Shown here: piece after piece, positions 1 to 4,466 of the stretch | How positions within the stretch are numbered: position 1 is the first letter of the stretch | How the letters are laid out: every line of letters starts with the position of its first letter | Assembly (NCBI GenBank): GCA_964650285.1 | Contig: CAZYSP010000016.1 | Coordinates: forward strand, 1-12,489 | Direction of reading: 5' to 3' | Length of the DNA stretch: 12,489 bases | Source: JACPJP01 sp964650285 | GTDB taxonomy: Archaea > Nanobdellota > Nanobdellia > Woesearchaeales > GW2011-AR4 | The notes under the pieces: generated by a model | What the model saw: only the letters and a program-made list of their open reading frames with translations | What the model was told of the DNA's origin: nothing | Databases searched by the model: none | Made by a program: the position numbers and the translations under genes

Positions 1-235
1 TGGAATCAATCAATTCATTTAATATCGAAAGAAAACCAGTCAAAGTTTTAGTAGCTCCAGTAGGGGCCGAAATTAAAATATTATTTCTGCTATGTATTTC
101 CATAACCCCATAAAGCTGCGGCAAAGAATATTCCTTAAACCTTGTAAAAAACCATTTTTTGACTATAGGATTGAGTATATGGTTTATCTGCTCTGGTTTG
201 TATGGTTTTTCCATATATTTCAACATAATAATCAT
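1..235 (-). CDS. Lhr-like superfamily 2 ATP-dependent helicase, N-terminal fragment
   Basis: The reading frame runs off the left edge, so only about 78 N-terminal residues are visible. They read as the start of a large SF2 DNA/RNA helicase: a short lead-in (HILNPIVKKWFF), a Q-motif-like segment (FKEYSLPQLYGV) and then a Walker A loop in SAPTGATKTLTGFLSILNEL, which binds the ATP phosphates. The Gln in the Q motif and the Lys-Thr of the P-loop are present. This order and spacing is typical of Lhr-type helicases involved in DNA repair or RNA metabolism, but the downstream helicase motifs needed to separate Lhr from related families lie outside the window. In-frame ATGs occur at 235, 226 and 214 and no Shine-Dalgarno site decides between them; the most upstream is given. 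The gene is divergent from the ribosomal operon. Confidence 0.72.
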   Translation of the reverse strand, partial: MIIMLKYMEKPYKPEQINHILNPIVKKWFFTRFKEYSLPQLYGVMEIHSRNNILISAPTGATKTLTGFLSILNELIDS

Positions 236-280
236 TGCTCGTATTCTTCGAATAGGCGGCTATTATTTTCTATATTGCAA

Positions 281-288
281 ATATATAA
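281..288 (-). promoter_or_regulatory. Candidate TATA box for the helicase gene
   Basis: On the minus strand TTATATAT lies about 50 bases ahead of the first ATG, which would place transcription start near 258. A second AT-rich element (CAATATAG, near 270-277) is an alternative. The assignment rests on position and base composition only. Confidence 0.3.
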
Positions 289-394
289 CAATAAGTTAAT
301 TGCTCACTATGAGAATAATAGTAGGTATAAAAAAGTTGTGTTGGGTTTTTTGGTGCCGTTTAAGAATATAGATAATCACAAAACATACAAAACC

Positions 395-402
395 TTTATA
401 AA
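395..402 (+). promoter_or_regulatory. TATA box and BRE-like element of the ribosomal operon
   Basis: TTTATAAA preceded by a purine-rich AAAACC stretch matches the archaeal TATA/BRE layout. The usual spacing of about 26 bases from the box centre puts transcription start near 425. That is exactly at the base of the first leader hairpin (427-441), so the mRNA would begin with a folded 5' end about 60 bases ahead of rps19e. Confidence 0.5.
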
Positions 403-426
403 CCAATTTCTATTTCCATGTTTAGT

Positions 427-462
427 GCTAACAAAGTTAGCCATTCTATTGCCGCAAGGCAA
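427..462 (+). promoter_or_regulatory. Two tandem hairpins in the rps19e leader
   Basis: The first hairpin is GCTAAC-AAA-GTTAGC (427-441), a perfect 6-bp stem with a 3-base loop. The second is TTGCC-GCAA-GGCAA (449-462), a 5-bp stem closed by a GNRA-type tetraloop. They end 23 bases before the rps19e ATG. The first closely resembles a hairpin ahead of rpl39e (1486-1500). A regulatory role, for example autoregulation by a ribosomal protein, is inference. Confidence 0.4.
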
Positions 463-485
463 GAAGAAGATTAATCAAAATAAAA

Positions 486-1100
486 ATGCCAACAATATAT
501 GACTCTAATCCATCTGAGCTAATTGAAAAAGCTTCAGAGGAATTGAAAAGATTAGAATCAATAAAAGCGCCTGATTGGGCATTATTTGTTAAGACAGGTG
601 TACATAAAGAAAGGCCTCCATCTGCAAAGGACTGGTGGTATGTAAGAACAGCCTCTGTTTTAAGGCAAATTTACAGATTTGGTCCAATTGGAGTTTCTAA
701 GTTAAGAATAAAGTACGGCGGCAAGAAAAATCGCGGTGTAAAAAAAGAACATTTCTACAAAGGCTCAGGCAGCATAATAAGAAAAATTATCCAGCAGCTT
801 GAGAAAGAGGGTTTTGTAAAAAAAGATATTAAAAGTATAAGGAAGGGAAGATTAATAACAGCCCAAGGCAAGAAGTTTTTGGATAGTATTGCGGGAAAAA
901 TTTCCAAAGTCACAGTTAAAGAAGTCCCAAAAACAAAAGAAAAACCAGCAGATAAAGAAGTAAAACAAGAAAAGAAAGATGAAACCAAGAAAGAAACAAA
1001 ACAGGAAAATAAAGCTGAGCAAAAAAAAGAAAAGCCTGTTGCTAAAGCTAAAGAAACAACACAAAAAGAAGCTCCAACAGACAATTCCAATAAAAAATAA
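486..1100 (+). CDS. rps19e: Small ribosomal subunit protein eS19 (S19e) with charged C-terminal tail
   Basis: S19e belongs to the archaeal/eukaryotic 30S/40S subunit, where it sits in the head and is needed for small-subunit maturation. Residues 1-140 match the family: the YDSNPSELIEKASEELK opening, the APDWALFVKTGVHKERPP segment, WWYVRTASVLRQIY, the basic YGGKKNRGVKKEHFYKGSGSIIRK stretch (written here only in part as a landmark around residues 77-100), and a winged-helix-like end with GRLITAQGKKFLD. The usual length is about 150 residues; here residues 145-204 add a Lys/Glu/Gln-rich, low-complexity tail that looks disordered. The ATG at 486 fits the family N-terminus. There is no strong Shine-Dalgarno site. 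It is first in an operon with the PDCD5 homologue, rpl39e and rpl31e, a known archaeal neighbourhood. Confidence 0.95.
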   Translation: MPTIYDSNPSELIEKASEELKRLESIKAPDWALFVKTGVHKERPPSAKDWWYVRTASVLRQIYRFGPIGVSKLRIKYGGKKNRGVKKEHFYKGSGSIIRKIIQQLEKEGFVKKDIKSIRKGRLITAQGKKFLDSIAGKISKVTVKEVPKTKEKPADKEVKQEKKDETKKETKQENKAEQKKEKPVAKAKETTQKEAPTDNSNKK

Positions 1101-1151
1101 TGCTTATTAATAATAAAAAAATAAAGAATCAATGAAAAATAAAATAACAAA

Positions 1152-1484
1152 ATGGACGAGTTAGAAGAAATAAAAAAAAGAAAACTTGAGGAATTGAAAA
1201 AAGCTCAATTAGGTCAGTTACAGCAGCAAGCTAATGAAGAAGAGCAGTTAAAGCAACAAATTCAGCAATTAGAGTTAATGGTTAAGCAGGCTTTAACAAA
1301 AGAAGCATTGCAAAGATATGGAAATTTAAAGTCAGCTTTTCCTGAGAGAGCTGTCCAGTTGTTGGTGATATTAGCGAATGCAATCCAGTCAGGACAAATA
1401 AATAAAATTGATGATAACACATTAAAGGAAATTTTGAAAAAATTAAGCCCTGAAAAAAAGCATATTAAGATTAAGAGAGTATAA
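1152..1484 (+). CDS. PDCD5/TFAR19-family DNA-binding protein
   Basis: At 110 residues this small basic helical protein has the length of archaeal PDCD5 homologues. Residues 1-50 are a charged, Gln-rich helix (ELEEIKKRKLEELKK followed by QLQQQANEEEQLKQQ). Residues 55-110 carry the compact core with LTKEALQRYGNLKSAFPERA, then VQLLVILANAIQSGQI and the terminal LKEILKKLSPEKKHIKIKRV. Family members bind double-stranded DNA and in eukaryotes act with chaperonin and in cell death. The archaeal role is not settled, although the gene commonly sits next to rps19e and rpl39e as it does here. It starts 51 bases after the rps19e stop and appears to be read from the same transcript. Confidence 0.92.
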   Translation: MDELEEIKKRKLEELKKAQLGQLQQQANEEEQLKQQIQQLELMVKQALTKEALQRYGNLKSAFPERAVQLLVILANAIQSGQINKIDDNTLKEILKKLSPEKKHIKIKRV

Positions 1485-1485
1485 A

Positions 1486-1526
1486 ACCAACGAAGTTGGT
1501 GCCAAAAATTTACGGAGGAAATTTTT
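1486..1526 (+). promoter_or_regulatory. Two tandem hairpins between the PDCD5 gene and rpl39e; second presents the Shine-Dalgarno in its loop
   Basis: ACCAAC-GAA-GTTGGT (1486-1500) is a perfect 6-bp stem with a 3-base loop. Three bases later AAAAATTT (1504-1511) pairs perfectly with AAATTTTT (1519-1526), leaving ACGGAGG (1512-1518) as a 7-base loop. GGAGG at 1514-1518 is the Shine-Dalgarno site of rpl39e. The pairing is seen directly; an effect on translation is inferred. Confidence 0.45.
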
Positions 1527-1530
1527 AAAC

Positions 1531-1704
1531 ATGTCACGATACAAACACCCAAGCAGGAAAAAAAGACTTGCAAAAAAACATAAGCTAACTAAATGGGCAC
1601 CTTTTTGGACAGTGCCTAAAATATATGGCAAGACCAGAAGAATCCATCCTGGCAGGCATACTAAAATTAAGAGAAATTGGAGACGTACAAAAACTAAGGC
1701 TTAA
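1531..1704 (+). CDS. rpl39e: Large ribosomal subunit protein eL39 (L39e)
   Basis: This 57-codon gene starts MSRYKHPSRKKRLAKKHKL and contains the family signature around WAPFWTVPKIYGKTRR, ending with RRTKTKA. L39e is a tiny, very basic protein lining the peptide exit tunnel of the archaeal/eukaryotic large subunit, in the position partly occupied by extensions of other proteins in bacteria. Typical length is about 51 residues; the extra residues here lie in an insertion around RIHPGRHTKIKRNW. The ATG is supported by GGAGG at 1514-1518, 12 bases upstream, in the loop of an AU-only hairpin. Stop TAA at 1702-1704 is followed after 8 bases by rpl31e, so the two are likely co-translated from the operon mRNA. 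Confidence 0.93.
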   Translation: MSRYKHPSRKKRLAKKHKLTKWAPFWTVPKIYGKTRRIHPGRHTKIKRNWRRTKTKA

Positions 1705-1712
1705 GTAATAAA

Positions 1713-2267
1713 ATGGCTAAGAAAGAAGAAAAACCAAAAACAGTACTGGAAAGAGCTTATAATGTGCCTTTAAGGAAGGAATTCCAGAAAGTGGCTAAAT
1801 GGAGAAGGGCAGAAAAGGCTGTAACAGGTTTGCGTAAATTCATAGCCAAGCACATAAAATCTGAAAATGTTCTTTTAGGAAAATATGTTAACAAGGAATT
1901 GTGGAAAAACGGCATCAAAAATCCACCGCATCATGTTAAGGTTACTGCACAAAAAGATGATAAGGGAAAAGTCACTGTAGAGCTTACAGAATTACCATCA
2001 GAAGCAAAAAGAGAGATTGAAAAGGAAAAAGGATTAAAGAAAACAAAAGAAGAGAAAGAAGCAAAGAAAAAGGAAGAAGCCAAAAAAGCAGAGGAGGCTA
2101 AAAAGAAAGAAGAGAAAGCTCCAGAAACAAAACAAGAAAAGGCAAAAGAAGAGGAAAAAAAGGAAATAAAGGAGCTGAAAAAAGAGCTTCCAAAGCAGCA
2201 AGTACCAAAACCAGTAGCAGCACCAAAACAGGTTGAGCAAAGAGCAACTGCCCCAAAAGGACAATAA
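1713..2267 (+). CDS. rpl31e: Large ribosomal subunit protein eL31 (L31e) with long charged C-terminal tail
   Basis: L31e lies near the exit of the peptide tunnel on the large subunit. Residues 10-95 match the family: VLERAYNVPLRKEFQKVAKWRR is covered at residues 11-32, followed by KAVTGLRKFIAKHIK, the VLLGKYVNKELWKNGIKNPP core and the beta-strand VKVTAQKDDKGKVTVEL. Archaeal L31e is usually about 90-125 residues. Here residues 105-184 are an extension made almost wholly of Lys, Glu and Ala, then a Pro/Gln/Ala-rich end, a likely disordered or coiled segment. The gene closes the operon 8 bases after rpl39e. In many archaea tif6 and rpl20a (LX) follow, but here the next gene runs on the opposite strand and converges within 26 bases. 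Confidence 0.93.
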   Translation: MAKKEEKPKTVLERAYNVPLRKEFQKVAKWRRAEKAVTGLRKFIAKHIKSENVLLGKYVNKELWKNGIKNPPHHVKVTAQKDDKGKVTVELTELPSEAKREIEKEKGLKKTKEEKEAKKKEEAKKAEEAKKKEEKAPETKQEKAKEEEKKEIKELKKELPKQQVPKPVAAPKQVEQRATAPKGQ

Positions 2268-2293
2268 AGAAAAATTAAATTAGTGAAGAAGAA

Positions 2294-2668
2294 TTAGACA
2301 AATTCAAGAAATTTGTGAAAATTACAATTAATGAAAACTACTGGTCTAACTTCGTAATTTTCTTGACTATAACTCATTATTGTAGTTGTATATTTATTTA
2401 GATAAGATGAAGGTAATTCAACTGTAGCACAGTATACATGAGCTCCATCAACTGTTGGATCCTGTTCACCTGTTTTTCTAATTCCAACTAGTTTAGGAAT
2501 ACCATCATAACCAGGGTTTCTTATCCAATCCAATGTGGTTTTTAGAGAATTTGGACCATTAGTTTTTAGAATTGATTCAAGAGTATGCTCTTCAGTAGAA
2601 CTCATCATACCTTTAGCTTCATTCGAAATCGGAAGAACTTCAACCATAACCTTTGGAGGATTAACCAT
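2294..2668 (-). CDS. Uncharacterised 124-residue protein
   Basis: I do not recognise a family. The protein begins MVNPPKVMVEVLPISNEA, has a central segment with GIRKTGEQDPTVDGAHVYC, and ends RPVVFINCNFHKFLEFV. It lacks a signal peptide or membrane segment, holds two Cys, and reads like a small soluble alpha/beta protein. An upstream TTG in frame at 2686 would extend it by six codons, but a TATA box (TTTAAATA on the minus strand, 2691-2698) is centred about 26 bases before the ATG at 2668, which fits a leaderless transcript beginning at that ATG. It converges on rpl31e with 26 bases between the stops. Codon use appears as AT-rich as its neighbours. That it is a real gene rests on the well-placed promoter, ORF length and normal amino acid composition. 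Confidence 0.62.
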   Translation of the reverse strand: MVNPPKVMVEVLPISNEAKGMMSSTEEHTLESILKTNGPNSLKTTLDWIRNPGYDGIPKLVGIRKTGEQDPTVDGAHVYCATVELPSSYLNKYTTTIMSYSQENYEVRPVVFINCNFHKFLEFV

Positions 2669-2690
2669 TTTTAATGAAATTAGCAACTAA

Positions 2691-2698
2691 TATTTAAA
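2691..2698 (-). promoter_or_regulatory. TATA box for a leaderless transcript
   Basis: On the minus strand the box reads TTTAAATA, the archaeal consensus. Its centre is about 26 bases upstream of the ATG at 2668, so transcription should start at or within a base or two of that codon. This decides the start of the uncharacterised gene 2294-2668. Confidence 0.55.
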
Positions 2699-2769
2699 CC
2701 TTTTGGAGAGATTTACTAGAAAGTAGTAAATTCAATTCTTTATGTGCAAACTTTACCAAACCACAACAA

Positions 2770-2776
2770 TTAAATA
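2770..2776 (+). promoter_or_regulatory. Candidate TATA box upstream of the H/ACA RNA
   Basis: TTAAATA lies in an A/C-rich stretch. Standard spacing would start a transcript near 2799, shortly before the outer stem of the structured RNA (2817-2946). It is weakly supported because the match is partial. Confidence 0.35.
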
Positions 2777-2816
2777 CCCAACCACCTTCTACAAACACTA
2801 AGAAAAAGAGATTATA

Positions 2817-2946
2817 TTGGGCTTTATTGATTCGTTGAATTTATGTTCAAGGCCCGTCACGAGAGTACCCATGGGAGCTGTCGCTAAATGCAAGCGATGA
2901 ACCTGGGGGTTAGTGTTACGGGCTACATTACCTTTAATAAGCCCAA
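2817..2946 (+). other. Outer pairing and side hairpin enclosing the H/ACA unit
   Basis: TTGGGCTTTATT (2817-2828) pairs with AATAAGCCCAA (2936-2946): 11 base pairs with one bulged T. Inside it, TTGAA (2835-2839) and TTCAA (2846-2850) form a 5-bp hairpin that abuts the H/ACA lower stem. Together the three helices would make a three-way junction. It may be a processing stem of the precursor or part of a larger mature RNA. Confidence 0.45.
2851..2930 (+). ncRNA. Probable H/ACA-type pseudouridylation guide RNA with kink-turn
   Basis: The stretch folds as a single archaeal H/ACA unit. The lower stem is GGCCCGT (2851-2857) with ACGGGCT (2918-2924), extendable by CAC (2858-2860) with GTG (2913-2915) around a bulged TT. 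An ACA box follows directly (2925-2927). The upper stem is CCCA (2868-2871) with TGGG (2904-2907), a T/C mismatch and a G-C pair. Above it is a kink-turn closely matching Kt-7: tandem G2875-A2900 and A2876-G2899 pairs, G2874-A2901, a 3-base bulge GAT (2896-2898), and stem GCT (2877-2879) with AGC (2893-2895). Such k-turns bind L7Ae. The pocket arms are GAGAGT (2861-2866) and GTTA (2909-2912). The upper stem to ACA distance is 17 bases (15 without the bulge), near the usual 14-16. Base composition is clearly more GC-rich than the flanks, as expected for structured RNA. Family assignment is by pattern only. Confidence 0.6.
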
Positions 2947-2953
2947 AAGAGCA

Positions 2954-3072
2954 TTAGAACAAGCTTTTAGACTTAAAATTCATTATTATCACTTTGTTTT
3001 GCTTATTAAGAGAAATTAAGCAGAAATAGGTCAAATTAGGTTAATTAGAAATAAGATAAAGGCTTGTTCTAA
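2954..3072 (+). repeat. 16-bp inverted repeat upstream of dnaG
   Basis: TTAGAACAAGCTTTTA (2954-2969) pairs with TAAAGGCTTGTTCTAA (3057-3072) over 16 positions with a single G-U wobble. The 87-base loop is AT-rich and contains a smaller hairpin, TGCTTA (3000-3005) with TAAGCA (3017-3022). The right arm ends 15 bases before the dnaG Shine-Dalgarno site. No direct repeats flank it. It could be a leader structure, a processing stem or a separate small RNA. Confidence 0.5.
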
Positions 3073-3101
3073 ATAAGAATTATTGTTGGAGGATGATTAA
3101 T

Positions 3102-4328
3102 ATGGGAAAAATTAGCCCTGTTGCAGCTAAGTATATAATTCATGCTACAATAGATATTGATGGAGTAGTTGACAGGCCTGATGTTATAGGCGCAATATTT
3201 GGCCAAACAGAAGGACTTTTAGGCTCTGATTTAGAGCTAAGAGAGTTGCAAAGGTCCGGAAGAATAGGCAGGATAGAAGTAAATACAGATACAAGATCAG
3301 GGAAAACTCAGGGTAGTATAGATATACCCTCTTCTCTTGATAAGGCAGAAACATCAATAATAGCCGCTGCCTTAGAAATAATTCAAAGAATAGGTCCCTG
3401 TACAGCTAAGATACAAACAAAGAGTATAGAGGATGTCAGGGTTAGCAAGAGAAGCTTTGTTATAGAGAGGGCCAAAGAACTGTTAAGGAATCTTATGAGT
3501 AGCTCAATGCCAGACTCCCAGGAATTAGCAGATGAAGTAGCTTATTCTGTCAGAGTCATGGAAGTGCAGGAATATGGTAAAGAGAGATTACCAGCAGGAC
3601 CTGCTATAGATGATAGTGATGAAATAATTGTTGTAGAAGGCCGTGCAGATGTATTAAATTTGCTGAAGCATGCCTTTAAGAATGTGATTGCAATGAATGG
3701 GACTTCTGTTCCGGAAACAATAGTTGATTTATGCAAAAAGAAAGTTGTTACAGTGTTTGTGGATGGTGACAGAGGGGGTAACTTAATTATCAAGGAGATA
3801 TCATCTCTTACAGATATTGATTTTGTTACAAAGGCTCCTGACGGAAAGGAAGTTGAGGAAATTACAAAAAAGGAAATACACAAAGCATTAAGGAGCAGGG
3901 TTTCAGGAGAGCAGGCAAAACTTGAGTTTGCCAAAGAAGAAACACAGCCTTCACATTTTGGGAAAAGGTCCCAGTTTTTTAAACCAGTGGCAAGGCCAAG
4001 TGTAAGACCAACTCAATTTAGCAGAAAGCCTCTTGCAAGCCAGGAGCAAAAACAAAAATTTAAGGAGATGCTAGAGAATTTGATAGGAACTAGAGGAGCT
4101 CAGGTTTTAGATCAAAAATTAACTACTCTTGGAAAAGTTCCTATAAGCGAATTGGCAACAACAATAAAGAGCCTTAATAATGCATATGCAGTAATATTTG
4201 ACGGCATTGTTGACAGGGATATTGCAAAAGCTGCAGAAATCGCAAATGTAAAATTCCTTGTAGGCATGGACTCAAAAATAAGGCCAAATGAAACAAGAGT
4301 TTCAGTGCTGACTGTTAAGGAGATTTAA
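3102..4328 (+). CDS. dnaG: Archaeal DnaG (Toprim-domain primase-like, exosome-associated)
   Basis: This 408-residue protein starts MGKISPVAAKYIIHATIDID, the characteristic archaeal DnaG N-terminus. The Toprim domain follows at about residues 170-250: the catalytic Glu in IIVVEGRADV (E179) and the acidic pair in VFVDGDRGG (D221, D223) are all present. Residues 275-315 are a basic linker, and the C-terminal region (316-408) ends in KFLVGMDSKIRPNETRVSVL. In archaea this protein is mostly found with the RNA exosome, where it aids poly(A) recognition; a primase activity has also been reported. Start choice: GGAGG at 3088-3092 is 9 bases from the ATG at 3102 but directly abuts an in-frame ATG at 3093, so 3102 is preferred and fits the family N-terminus. 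The length is normal. Confidence 0.95.
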   Translation: MGKISPVAAKYIIHATIDIDGVVDRPDVIGAIFGQTEGLLGSDLELRELQRSGRIGRIEVNTDTRSGKTQGSIDIPSSLDKAETSIIAAALEIIQRIGPCTAKIQTKSIEDVRVSKRSFVIERAKELLRNLMSSSMPDSQELADEVAYSVRVMEVQEYGKERLPAGPAIDDSDEIIVVEGRADVLNLLKHAFKNVIAMNGTSVPETIVDLCKKKVVTVFVDGDRGGNLIIKEISSLTDIDFVTKAPDGKEVEEITKKEIHKALRSRVSGEQAKLEFAKEETQPSHFGKRSQFFKPVARPSVRPTQFSRKPLASQEQKQKFKEMLENLIGTRGAQVLDQKLTTLGKVPISELATTIKSLNNAYAVIFDGIVDRDIAKAAEIANVKFLVGMDSKIRPNETRVSVLTVKEI

Positions 4329-4340
4329 ATTTAAGATAAT

Positions 4341-4361
4341 CTTTTCTTATTTTTTCTTTTT
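4341..4361 (+). terminator. Oligo-T terminator after dnaG
   Basis: A T/C-rich run with blocks of four to six T lies 12 bases after the dnaG stop codon. Archaeal RNA polymerase ends transcription at such T runs without needing a hairpin. Confidence 0.4.
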
Positions 4362-4397
4362 AAAAATCCCATCACCACCCCGAAGTATTTACACTTC

Positions 4398-4406
4398 TTT
4401 TTATAT
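4398..4406 (+). promoter_or_regulatory. Candidate TATA box of the permease gene
   Basis: TTTTTATAT lies about 65 bases upstream of the permease ATG, giving a start near 4428 and a leader of about 39 bases. A weak 5-bp hairpin, GAAGT (4382-4386) with ACTTC (4393-4397), sits immediately upstream and runs into the T-rich box. Confidence 0.33.
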
Positions 4407-4466
4407 TGAAATGAGAATTTTCTAATTAGTGCATGGATTTAGGTAGAGTCAAATATATTATTCAAA

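Noticed and set aside
92..502. A 136-codon open frame on the plus strand
   Set aside because: It covers the antisense of the helicase gene and the promoter/leader of rps19e, is rich in Asn, Tyr, Phe and Lys as expected from AT-rich noise, and shows no family resemblance.
755..1150. Minus-strand frames rich in Phe, Ser and Leu opposite rps19e, and similarly opposite rpl31e (2034-2264)
   Set aside because: They are the complement of Lys/Glu-rich tails, which always reads as Phe/Leu/Ser-rich, and so are shadows rather than membrane proteins.
2811..2950. SRP RNA, 5S rRNA, RNase P RNA or tRNA as the identity of the GC-rich stretch
   Set aside because: None of the signature segments is present: no SRP helix 8 motif, no 5S loop sequences, no GAGGAAA of RNase P, and no T-arm GTTC. 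The H/ACA layout explains the bases better.
2954..3072. A MITE or insertion sequence with terminal inverted repeats
   Set aside because: No target-site duplication is visible at the ends, and no second copy occurs in the window.
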